From positions 558,001 to 622,000 of the forward strand of contig NZ_JAFBDU010000001.1 in NCBI RefSeq assembly GCF_016908395.1: a stretch of DNA of 64,000 bases, read 5' to 3'. The translations under genes and the position numbers were made by a program. The notes under the pieces were generated by a model, which saw nothing but the letters and a program-made list of their open reading frames with translations, had not been told where the DNA came from and did not search any database. This document shows, in pieces, positions 58,019-64,000 of this stretch (the first letter of the stretch is position 1; every line of letters starts with the position of its first letter). The stretch comes from Metabacillus crassostreae (GTDB taxonomy: Bacteria > Bacillota > Bacilli > Bacillales > Bacillaceae).

Positions 58019-58375
58019 ATGAGTAGTATTTCAAGTAAGGCTGGAGCAATATTTATTCCTGTAAGTAACGTTTTACATGCACGAGATTGGTACTGTTCCA
58101 TACTAAACCTAGAACCGAATTATGAAATTATAGCTGGTCATTTATGTTGTATTCCATTTGATAATAATGGATTGAACCTTGTTCTAGACAGTAAGATATA
58201 TAACAAAGAATCGCTATATAAAAATCCGGCATTCCATTTCAACACAGACGATATACATAAGGCTTATCAATCTCTCAAGAAACATAATGTGGAATTTGTT
58301 ACAGATATAGAGAACGGACATTGGTTTAATTTTAAAGATCCTGATGGGAATTTATTAATGGTATGCAAATGTTAG
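58019..58375 (+). CDS. VOC-family protein
   Basis: 118 residues. GAIFIPVSNVLHARDWYCSILNLEPNYEIIAGHLCCIPF, AFHFNTDDIHKAYQSLKKHNVEFVTDIENGHWFNFKDPDGNLLMVC. The ending F-x-DPDGN-x-L is classic. TAAGGGATTTG upstream of the ATG. Single gene; an ACGGTGAGC arm (57893) precedes it. Confidence 0.83.
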   Translation: MSSISSKAGAIFIPVSNVLHARDWYCSILNLEPNYEIIAGHLCCIPFDNNGLNLVLDSKIYNKESLYKNPAFHFNTDDIHKAYQSLKKHNVEFVTDIENGHWFNFKDPDGNLLMVCKC

Positions 58376-58414
58376 GAAACACCTATCGATAATAAGAACA
58401 AAAAAGTATTAAAA

Positions 58415-59027
58415 CAAAGCTAAAAGCCTGACTGTTGATTTTAGCGACGAAAATTTGATTGATAATAGAAGATTAAAAGTGTTTGATCATGTTTTGCAAA
58501 CTATCTTAGATACATCAATTCTACTAAATTTTCAAAAAGCTGTTCAAAGTTTATAACCGCATCTAATTCCGATTAAAGCCTTTGCTTATGATTCTTGGGA
58601 TGATATTGTATTGCCTTTATTTTATGAAATGGTTTACAATACTTTTACTTTTAAATATGGCATAGAAATTAATTGGAATGAAACCCATATCTATATGTTT
58701 TCATTAAGAAGTTATAGAGGGATAAATCATATTGAATGCATACCAAATACTTATTCATTTGGAGTATTAGTAAATGGAGAGTGGGCTGAGATGGATAATA
58801 ATGATTTAGAAGAAAGTTACTTGTTTTTAAGTCATTTGATGACGGTGTACACTCTTTAACAGGGGGACTTGATATCGAAGCGGCTCACAATGTAAGTTTT
58901 AACCTTGTAGAGGTTGATATTGTTTCGGCAAGAACAGGTATTCCATCTAAAACAAGTGTATTTATTTAAAGAACAGCTAGACTTTGTATATGTTGCCGAA
59001 ACATATGATGACAATATTCAACGTTAA
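58415..59027 (+). pseudogene. Broken gene, about 200 codons, unknown family
   Basis: One frame reads SLTVDFSDENLIDNRRLKVFDHVLQTILDTSILLNFQKAVQSL, TAA (58552-58554 region), PHLIPIKAFAYDSWDDIVLPLFYEMVYNTFTFKYGIEINWNETHIYMFSLRSYRG...GVLVNGEWAEMDN...LFLSHLMTVYTL to 58859. A second frame continues LTGGLDIEAAHNVSFNLVEVDIVSARTGIPSKTSVFI, and a third ends FKEQLDFVYVAETYDDNIQR at 59027. So one nonsense and two frameshift mutations in a formerly intact gene; the N-terminus is also missing. I do not recognise the family. Confidence 0.65.
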
Positions 59028-59096
59028 GCTCTTACTATGCTAATGGGTGCTTTTCTAAGGAAGAATTAATGCCTGAAATAATTATGAGGGATATAT

Positions 59097-59291
59097 ATGT
59101 TCAAAGAGTTGAAAGACAAGCGTTATTGGATATTACTACTACCATTTTTAATGATTGGAATTTTACTACTTATTTATTTACCTCAAAATTTAAAACCATT
59201 TTCAATACTTTTAGGGTTGCTTTTTTGGATAGTTTATTATATTTGGATTCATTTGAGTATAAATAAAGATGTTAGAGGACGAAATGAATAA
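59097..59291 (+). CDS. Small membrane protein, 64 aa
   Basis: Two helices (residues 11-28 and 34-54), basic start and end (KELKDKRYW, NKDVRGRNE). ATGAGGGATATAT upstream. Not recognised. An overlapping frame from 59069 is the shadow of it. Confidence 0.6.
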   Translation: MFKELKDKRYWILLLPFLMIGILLLIYLPQNLKPFSILLGLLFWIVYYIWIHLSINKDVRGRNE

Positions 59292-59355
59292 ATGATAGTT
59301 TTTGATACGTACGGTTGCTACTAAGAAACTTTATTTTGTTAAAGGGTGTGTAGTT

Positions 59356-59991
59356 ATGAAAGCAATAATTTTTGATTTTGATGGTACACTTGCTGATACT
59401 TTGCCAGTATGTTTTTATGCATTTCAAGCAGTATTTAAGGACTTTGACAACATAGAAGTTACTACAGATGAAATAAAGGCAATGTTCGGTCCATCTGAGA
59501 CTGGAATTATTAAACAAAATCTTATGGATTCAAATCATGATAAAGCAATTGAACTATATTATGAGAAATATAGTGAAAAACACAAAGAACTTGTACTTGA
59601 AAATGAAGAGATTAACGATTTACTCCTGTTTTTAAAAAGAGAAGGTTATAAATTGGGGATTGTCACAGGAAAAGCTAGCAGAAGTTTACTTATCTCTTTA
59701 GATTGCCTCAAGATGAATGACTTATTTGATGTGATCATCACTGGTGATGATGTTTCTAGACCAAAGCCTCATCCAGAAGGGTTAAACAAGGCATTGGCAC
59801 AGCTTAACATAAAAAACATAGAAGCTATATTTTTAGGTGATAGTGACGCTGACATCTTGGCTGGTAAACAAGCTAACGTACATACGATTGGAGTACAGTG
59901 GTTACCCAATTATCAGACAGTAGAGTTTGGTGTTCAACCAGACCAAATATTAAGTAATATAAATGAATTCATGGAAGCACTAAAAATTTGA
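59356..59991 (+). CDS. HAD-family phosphatase (phosphoglycolate-phosphatase-like)
   Basis: 211 residues. Motif I FDFDGTLADT at residues 5-14, motif II GIVTGKASRS, motif III RPKPHPEG, motif IV FLGDSDADI. Small cap domain between I and II, as in PGPase/beta-PGM-type enzymes. ATG 59356 with AAAGGGTGTG upstream; the frame extends further without a site. Repeat A follows at 60035. Confidence 0.88.
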   Translation: MKAIIFDFDGTLADTLPVCFYAFQAVFKDFDNIEVTTDEIKAMFGPSETGIIKQNLMDSNHDKAIELYYEKYSEKHKELVLENEEINDLLLFLKREGYKLGIVTGKASRSLLISLDCLKMNDLFDVIITGDDVSRPKPHPEGLNKALAQLNIKNIEAIFLGDSDADILAGKQANVHTIGVQWLPNYQTVEFGVQPDQILSNINEFMEALKI

Positions 59992-60034
59992 GGTGTTAAC
60001 AAGAGTAATGGTATGGTAACAAATTAACCTAATT

Positions 60035-60094
60035 CAACTAACTGGTGCGAGTGATCCATAAGAAACTTGCTTTTTTACTAATGGATCAGGTTTA
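60035..60094. repeat. Dispersed repeat A, copy 12 (last)
   Basis: ACTAACTGGTGCGAGTGATCCATAAGAAACTTGCTTTTTTACTAATGGATCAGG. Marks the right end of the repeat-rich stretch; none is seen in the sulfur operon. Confidence 0.7.
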
Positions 60095-60183
60095 TTTAAT
60101 TATTATTTTCTTTATTATATTTAAAGGAGGAATTGGATATGGAGAAAGTTATAAACTAAGGTAAAAACATTATTAATAAGTTG

Positions 60184-60212
60184 TTGACAACATACCCTAG
60201 GTGGTATATTAT
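60184..60212 (+). promoter_or_regulatory. CstR-regulated promoter 1
   Basis: TTGACA (60184-60189), 17 bases, TATTAT (60207-60212). The CstR-type palindrome ATACCCTAGGTGGTAT (60192-60207) lies exactly between the two boxes. Controls the rhodanese relic and cstR. Confidence 0.75.
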
Positions 60213-60260
60213 GAATCTTGTAAGTTGTTCCTTTCTATAAATTAGGAAGGAGCCTGTTAT

Positions 60261-60557
60261 ATGATTATTTTAAGTAATATGTATCATCAATTTCTTGTTA
60301 TCGAGGTATTATCCTATTTATGGATTACATGATATAGATAAGAGATAGAGTATAGATAAAGGGATTATAACGAAGCCTATAATGATCCTGTATATCTAGG
60401 AATAAACATTCCAATTGCATACCTTAAAAGATACTACAGCGAAATTCCAAATAAGGATCTAGTAGTCGTTGCCTCAAATTGAATGGAAAGAAATGTTGGG
60501 GTTTGAATTCTTCGTAAAAAAGGATTTATAGTTATTGGGTATTCCATTCCTTCCTAA
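60261..60557 (+). pseudogene. Rhodanese-like gene, decayed
   Basis: ATG 60261 (GAAGGAG upstream) opens MIILSNMYHQFLVIEVLSYL and stops. From 60363 another frame reads [39 protein letters not shown]-stop-MERNVGV-stop-ILRKKGFIVIGYSIPS. This matches the order of a rhodanese domain (INIP, L-x-x-x-x-x-EIP, VVVA-loop, LRKKGF-x-V-x-GY), but the active-site cysteine loop is destroyed. Sits between the first CstR promoter and cstR. Confidence 0.55.
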
Positions 60558-60622
60558 AAGGAAAAAAAGAGTAAAGTAAAAACAAATAAGCAAAGAAAGG
60601 TATTGTTATAGGGGGTAAGAAG

Positions 60623-60886
60623 ATGGAGTATAATGATCAAATGAAAAATAGAGTAAAGCGAATTGAGGGACAACTTAGAGGTATTCTAAGAATGATGGAA
60701 GAGGGAAAAGATTGTAAGGAAGTTATCACGCAGTTATCTGCAGCAAGAACGGGAATTGATCGTACTATAGGCGTAGTTGTGAGTTCAAATTTAGTAGAAT
60801 GTGTTCGTAGAGCTGAAGAAACTGGAGAGCACAGTACAGAAGAATTAGTGAAAGAAGCAGTAAATCTTCTGGTTAAAAGTAGATAA
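60623..60886 (+). CDS. cstR: CstR-type persulfide-sensing repressor (CsoR family)
   Basis: 87 residues, DUF156 fold. Cysteines in EGKDCKEVITQLSAARTGIDR and NLVECVRRAEE; the position four residues before the second Cys is Asn, not the His required for Cu(I) in CsoR. This Cys-x-Cys pair without His is the CstR signature, used to sense persulfides through di-/trisulfide bridges. B. subtilis YrkD is the close relative. GGGGGTAAGAAG upstream. Represses the operon through the ATACCC...GGGTAT sites. Confidence 0.86.
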   Translation: MEYNDQMKNRVKRIEGQLRGILRMMEEGKDCKEVITQLSAARTGIDRTIGVVVSSNLVECVRRAEETGEHSTEELVKEAVNLLVKSR

Positions 60887-60893
60887 AAATGGG

Positions 60894-60938
60894 TTGACAC
60901 CCACTTTTATTTACATTAATATATACCCGTAGGGGTAA
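60894..60938 (+). promoter_or_regulatory. CstR-regulated promoter 2
   Basis: TTGACA at 60894-60899; -10 TAATAT at 60917-60922. Operator ATATACCCGTAGGGGTAA (60921-60938) overlaps the start point. Directly after the cstR stop, so tusA and downstream genes can be made without cstR. Confidence 0.75.
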
Positions 60939-60967
60939 CGGTAATTAAGAATTAGGAGGAGTAATCC

Positions 60968-61195
60968 ATGATTATAGATAAAGTGTTAGATGCAAAAGGC
61001 TTAGCATGTCCAATGCCAATCGTTAAAACAAATAACGCAATGAAAGAGCTAGAAGCTGGTCAAATATTAGAGATTCATGTAACAGATAAAGGTGCCAAAA
61101 ATGATTTAACTGCATGGGCTAAAACAGGTGGCCATGAGTTTTTAAAGCATGAGGAAGAAGATCATGTTTTAAAATTTTGGATTAAAAAAAGATAA
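60968..61195 (+). CDS. TusA-family sulfur carrier (YrkI-like)
   Basis: 75 residues. LDAKGLACPMPIVKTNNAMKELEAGQILEIHVTDKGAKNDLTAWAKTGGHEFL, with the sulfur-carrying cysteine in ACPMPIVKT. Carries persulfide to rhodaneses. TAGGAGGAG upstream. A second TusA domain is in the 62490 fusion. Confidence 0.9.
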   Translation: MIIDKVLDAKGLACPMPIVKTNNAMKELEAGQILEIHVTDKGAKNDLTAWAKTGGHEFLKHEEEDHVLKFWIKKR

Positions 61196-61211
61196 AAAAA
61201 TTTAGATAATT

Positions 61212-61229
61212 ATATACCCGTAGGGGTAG
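61212..61229. promoter_or_regulatory. CstR-type operator 3
   Basis: ATATACCCGTAGGGGTAG, identical to operator 2 in 17 of 18 bases, 13 bp before the DsrE gene start. Its right edge runs into the AGAGGAGG ribosome binding site. Confidence 0.7.
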
Positions 61230-61242
61230 AGGAGGAACTACT

Positions 61243-61722
61243 ATGACAGAAAAGAAAAAGACAACGATTGTATTATTCAGTGGAGATTATGACAAGGCTA
61301 TGGCAGCTTATATTATTGCAAACGGTGCAGCTGCGTATGATCATGAAGTAACAATCTTTCACACATTTTGGGGATTAAATGCTTTACGTAAAGATGAAAA
61401 TATACAAGTGAAGAAAAGTTTTATGGAAAAAATGTTTGGCAAAATGATGCCTAGAGGTGCAGAAAATATGGGATTGTCTAAAATGAATTTTGCTGGCTTT
61501 GGTCCAAAAATGATCAAAGATGTGATGAAGAAGCACAATGCAATGCCTCTTTCAAATTTAATTGAAATGGCACAAGAACAAGATGTGAAACTAGTAGCGT
61601 GTACGATGACAATGGATTTATTAGGTCTTCAACAAGAAGAATTATTGAACAACATTGAGTATGCAGGAGTTGCAGCATACCTTGCAGATGCTGAAGATGG
61701 AAACGTGAATTTATTCATTTAA
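61243..61722 (+). CDS. DsrE/DsrF-like sulfur relay protein (YrkE-like)
   Basis: 159 residues. KTTIVLFSGDYDKAMAAYIIANGAAAYDHEVTIFHTFWGLNALRKDE, long middle with MFGKMMPRGAENMGLSKMNFAGFGPKMIKDVMKKHNAMPLSNLIEMAQEQDVKLVACTMTMDLLGLQQEELLNNIEYAGVAAYLADA. The cysteine in VACTMTMDLLG is the putative sulfur acceptor. Peripheral DsrE2 group, found in cst/yrk operons. Confidence 0.88.
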   Translation: MTEKKKTTIVLFSGDYDKAMAAYIIANGAAAYDHEVTIFHTFWGLNALRKDENIQVKKSFMEKMFGKMMPRGAENMGLSKMNFAGFGPKMIKDVMKKHNAMPLSNLIEMAQEQDVKLVACTMTMDLLGLQQEELLNNIEYAGVAAYLADAEDGNVNLFI

Positions 61723-61765
61723 GTTTAGTAGGGGAAATTCGCCTAAGTATATAGGAGGAGATACA

Positions 61766-62128
61766 ATGGAATACATTAACTATATCGTCATCGCTCTTTT
61801 CGTATTTTTTATCCTGAACAGGATCATCCCAGCTAAAGGAGTAAATCATATCTCAACAACTGAACTTAAGAATGAATTAAAAGATAAAAATAAGCAGTTT
61901 GTTGATGTTAGAACTCCAGGGGAGTTTAATGGGAATCGTATTAAAGAATTTAAAAATATTCCATTACATGAACTTAGTCAGAAAGCAGTGAAGGAATTAT
62001 CAAAAGAAAAAGAAGTTATTGTAATTTGTCAGAGTGGTATGCGTAGTCAAAAGGCTAGTAAAACGTTGAAAAAATTAGGATTCAACAATGTAACAAATGT
62101 TAAGGGCGGTATGAGCGCCTGGAGATAA
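61766..62128 (+). CDS. Membrane-anchored rhodanese
   Basis: 120 residues. N-terminal helix (residues 4-20), then a single rhodanese domain: FVDVRTPGEFNGNRIKEFKNIPLHEL, active-site loop VICQSGMRSQKASKTLKKLGF, VKGGMSAW. CQSGMRS indicates a thiosulfate/persulfide-type sulfurtransferase. GTATATAGGAGGAG upstream. Confidence 0.9.
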   Translation: MEYINYIVIALFVFFILNRIIPAKGVNHISTTELKNELKDKNKQFVDVRTPGEFNGNRIKEFKNIPLHELSQKAVKELSKEKEVIVICQSGMRSQKASKTLKKLGFNNVTNVKGGMSAWR

Positions 62129-62143
62129 AACGAGGATATTAAG

Positions 62144-62440
62144 ATGAAACAATTTACGGCAAAAGAAGTAGAAAACATGTTAACTCAAGGTCAAAGTGTA
62201 AACATGATTGATGTGAGAGAAGTAGAAGAGGTGGATGCAGGAAAAATCCCGGGTGCCCTTCACATTCCATTGGGTTTATTAGAATTTCGTATGAATGAAC
62301 TAGATAAATCAAAAGAATATATCATGGTATGTCGTTCTGGTGCAAGAAGTGGTCGTGCTTATTAATTTCTTGAAAGTCATGGATATAATGTAATCAATAT
62401 GACTGGTGGAATGCTTGATTGGGAAGGCGAAACGAACTAA
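62144..62440 (+). pseudogene. Rhodanese with premature stop
   Basis: MKQFTAKEVENMLTQGQSVNMIDVREVEEVDAGKIPGALHIPLGLLEFRMNELDKSKEYIMVCRSGARSGRAY, then TAA (62363-62365), then in the same frame FLESHGYNVINMTGGMLDWEGETN to a TAA at 62438-62440. The complete domain would be 98 residues with the CRSGARS active-site loop. The stop removes the last helix and strand. A typical sequence there is SGRAAxFLESHGY. Either a nonsense mutation or a sequencing difference. Confidence 0.8.
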
Positions 62441-62456
62441 TTTTTTTAATAAAAAA

Positions 62457-62473
62457 TATACCCTATTGGGTAA
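62457..62473. promoter_or_regulatory. CstR-type operator 4
   Basis: TATACCCTATTGGGTAA, near-perfect palindrome (CCCTATTGGG core), 17 bp before the TusA-rhodanese gene and just upstream of its AGGAGG. Confidence 0.65.
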
Positions 62474-62489
62474 CTAGGAGGAATTATGA

Positions 62490-63065
62490 ATGAACTTAAT
62501 AAAAATAGATTTATTAGTAGATGCAAAAGGTTTAGCATGTCCTATGCCAATTGTGAGAACAAAAAAATCGATGAATGAAATAGTAGCAGGGCAAGTTCTA
62601 GAGATTCAAGCAACAGATAAAGGTTCAAAGGCTGATATGCAAGCATGGGCAAAAAGCTGTGGTCATCAATATTTGGGTACAATTGAAGAAGGAGATGTTC
62701 TTAAGCACTATCTGCGTAAATCTTCAAATGAAGAAAATATTGAAAGAAAACACCCTTATGTAACAAGCAACGAAGAACTTGAGAAAAAATTAGAAGCAAG
62801 AGAAAACATTGTTGTATTAGATGTAAGGGAATCGGCAGAATATGCTTTTAATCATATTCCAAAAGCAATCTCTATTCCATTAGGTGAATTAGAAGAACGT
62901 GTAAGTGAATTAAATAAAGATGATGAAATTTATGTAGTGTGTCGAACTGGTAGACGAAGTGATCTCGCGTCCCAAAAACTAGCTGAAAAGGATTTCACTA
63001 AAGTAAAAAATGTTGTACCTGGTATGAGTGCATGGTCAGGAATAACGTCTACATTAAATAAATAA
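62490..63065 (+). CDS. TusA-rhodanese fusion (YrkF/CstA-like)
   Basis: 191 residues. Residues 8-78 are a TusA domain (DAKGLACPMPIVRTKKSMNEIVAGQVLEIQATDKGSKADMQAWAKSCGHQY); residues 90-190 a rhodanese (VVLDVRESAEYAFNHIPKAISIPLGELEERV, active-site VVCRTGRRSDLASQKL). Both catalytic cysteines are intact. Transfers sulfur from low-molecular-weight persulfides. TAGGAGGAATT upstream. TusA half is close in sequence to the stand-alone TusA at 60968. Confidence 0.9.
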   Translation: MNLIKIDLLVDAKGLACPMPIVRTKKSMNEIVAGQVLEIQATDKGSKADMQAWAKSCGHQYLGTIEEGDVLKHYLRKSSNEENIERKHPYVTSNEELEKKLEARENIVVLDVRESAEYAFNHIPKAISIPLGELEERVSELNKDDEIYVVCRTGRRSDLASQKLAEKDFTKVKNVVPGMSAWSGITSTLNK

Positions 63066-63101
63066 CAAATAAATCAATATTAATAACTTGGAGAACTTGA
63101 A

Positions 63102-63182
63102 ATAAGTAGAAAAGTAGCAATTATCGCAAGCAATGGTGGCTTATTTGAAGCATACAAAGTCTTTTACTTTCTAAATAAAAAT
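63102..63182 (+). pseudogene. DsrE-type gene start, truncated
   Basis: ISRKVAIIASNGGLFEAYKVF matches the very start of the DsrE2 proteins (KKVAIIASNGGLFDAYKVFN...). The expected ATG is ATA and GGAGAAC precedes it at the right distance. Only about 25 codons remain before unrelated sequence and the next operator. Confidence 0.55.
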
Positions 63183-63200
63183 TATTTTTTTAAACTTAAA

Positions 63201-63217
63201 TATACCTTAGGGGGTAA
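63201..63217. promoter_or_regulatory. CstR-type operator 5
   Basis: TATACCTTAGGGGGTAA; less symmetric. It contains the AGGGGG that also serves as the ribosome binding site of the 63224 gene, so operator and ribosome binding site coincide. Confidence 0.55.
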
Positions 63218-63223
63218 TTGAAA

Positions 63224-64000
63224 ATGGCAGTGAAAGCAATGAATTCTAAAGAAGTAACAAAAAAGATTTTTAACAAAGAAGGATTATTTATTTTAGATGT
63301 TCGTAATGAAGGTGATTTTCAAGATTGGAAAATAGAAGGAGAAAATTTTGATTATCTAAACATCCCGTATTTTGAATTACTAGATGGTGTTGAAGAAATT
63401 TTAGAAAAGCTTCCTTCTGAAAAAGAAGTATTAGTGGTGTGTGCAAAAGAAGGCTCTTCTATCATGGTTGCAGAAATGCTTTCAGAACAAGCTGTAGGTG
63501 TTTCTTATTTAGAAGGCGGTATGAAGGCTTGGAGTGAACACTTAGAGCCAGTGAAAATTGGAGATTTAAGAGATGGTGGGGAGATTTATCAGTTTGTTCG
63601 CATTGGAAAAGGTTGTTTATCATATATGGTTGTTTCAAATGGAGAAGCAGCGATTATTGATTCAACTAGAATGACTTCAACTTATCTGGACTTTGCACAA
63701 GAAATTGGCGCTACTCTTACTCAAGTATTTGATACTCATCTTCATGCTGATCATATTTCAGGTGGAAGAGTGATTGCAGCTCATACTGGTGCAACATATT
63801 GGTTACCACCAAAGGATGCAACAGAGGTGACATTCGAGTATAGTCCACTAGAAAGTGGCAATACAGTGACAATCGGAGATACAGCTATTGATATTCATGC
63901 AGTATATTCACCAGGTCATACAATTGGCTCAACTTCATTTGTTGTTGATTCATCATACTTGTTATCAGGAGATATTCTCTTTATTGATTCTATTGGAAGA
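63224..64000 (+). CDS. Rhodanese-metallo-beta-lactamase persulfide dioxygenase (YrkH/CstB-like), 5' part
   Basis: Open to the right window edge, 259 codons visible. N-terminal rhodanese ([15 protein letters not shown]...; [18 protein letters not shown], active-site Cys in [15 protein letters not shown]) followed by an MBL domain: [15 protein letters not shown] (HxHxDH), [26 protein letters not shown]. Iron-dependent persulfide dioxygenases of the ETHE1/CstB group have these motifs. In CstB the rhodanese is usually C-terminal with an extra pseudo-domain between, whereas the order here fits the N-terminal-rhodanese YrkH type. ATG 63224. Confidence 0.87.
   Translation, partial: MAVKAMNSKEVTKKIFNKEGLFILDVRNEGDFQDWKIEGENFDYLNIPYFELLDGVEEILEKLPSEKEVLVVCAKEGSSIMVAEMLSEQAVGVSYLEGGMKAWSEHLEPVKIGDLRDGGEIYQFVRIGKGCLSYMVVSNGEAAIIDSTRMTSTYLDFAQEIGATLTQVFDTHLHADHISGGRVIAAHTGATYWLPPKDATEVTFEYSPLESGNTVTIGDTAIDIHAVYSPGHTIGSTSFVVDSSYLLSGDILFIDSIGR

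Noticed and set aside
780-60100. Classical integron with attC sites
   Set aside because: The repeat arms are direct (ACTAACGG twice) rather than the inverted RYYYAAC/GTTRRRY pair, and no IntI-type integrase is seen in the window. Only the cassette-like layout is kept as a hypothesis.
60623-60886. CsoR copper repressor
   Set aside because: The His of the Cys-His-Cys copper site is replaced by Asn, and the neighbours are persulfide genes, so CstR fits better.
1-64000. CRISPR array
   Set aside because: The dispersed repeats are too far apart, unequal in spacing, and bound to gene ends; no cas genes.
1-64000. Prophage or conjugative element
   Set aside because: No structural, portal, relaxase or replication genes; only a single integrase fragment and IS110 relic.

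Overview
The window is a low-GC Firmicutes chromosome segment, most likely from a Bacillus-like genus (Bacillaceae). The support is strong AGGAGG-type ribosome binding sites, frequent TTG and GTG starts, and families typical of bacilli: DUF3169 with an XRE partner, YrvL, DUF5412, HXXEE, MepB, SinI, and a yrkD/yrkE/yrkF/yrkH-type sulfur operon. I cannot name the species. There is no rRNA operon, no intact tRNA, no prophage and no CRISPR array.

Layout. Positions 1-8.6 kb hold the tail of a serine hydrolase, small membrane proteins, a scar made of a tyrosine-integrase fragment fused to a truncated IS110-family transposase (1.7-3.6 kb), a TetR/MMPL-transporter/hydrolase group (3.9-7.7 kb), and a lone 3' tRNA-like fragment at 8563. 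From about 8.9 to 60 kb lies a long accessory stretch of mostly single genes on the + strand: acetyltransferases, glyoxalase-fold proteins, methyltransferases, small kinases, WYL and MocR regulators, lipoproteins, small membrane proteins and immunity-like proteins. Many of these genes are followed by the same dispersed hairpin-plus-T-run repeat, bordered by ACTAACGG-GTGC / ACTAACGG-GCAGG arms, so the region reads like a string of one-gene cassettes. At least four other repeat families are scattered in the same stretch. It is also rich in decayed genes (HXXEE, LysE, EamA, a small kinase, a lipoprotein, VOC and others).

Functional groups inside the stretch are: an Rrf2 regulator with a flavin disulfide reductase and a methyltransferase (18.5-20.5 kb); an XRE/DUF3169 pair whose promoter sits inside a 17-bp inverted repeat (22.3-23.3 kb); a MocR regulator facing an acetyltransferase across TACCAGAT operators (24-25.9 kb); a three-gene ABC-2 exporter whose large permease carries a degenerate M1-peptidase domain (32-35.6 kb); and a LysR regulator facing an NADPH:FMN-type reductase and a quinone oxidoreductase (52.8-55.3 kb).

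The most striking regulatory feature is on the minus strand at 55.96-56.23 kb. A c-di-GMP-I (GEMM-I) riboswitch ends on an anti-ribosome-binding-site segment directly in front of a 43-codon SinI-type antirepressor gene, which has its own terminator. This suggests direct control of a biofilm antirepressor by c-di-GMP.

From 60.2 kb to the end lies a persulfide/sulfane-sulfur operon: CstR-type repressor, TusA, DsrE-like protein, two rhodaneses (one with a premature stop), a TusA-rhodanese fusion and the start of a rhodanese-metallo-beta-lactamase persulfide dioxygenase. Five copies of a CstR-type operator (ATACCC...GGGTAT-like) lie in front of individual genes, with remnants of further rhodanese and DsrE modules between them.
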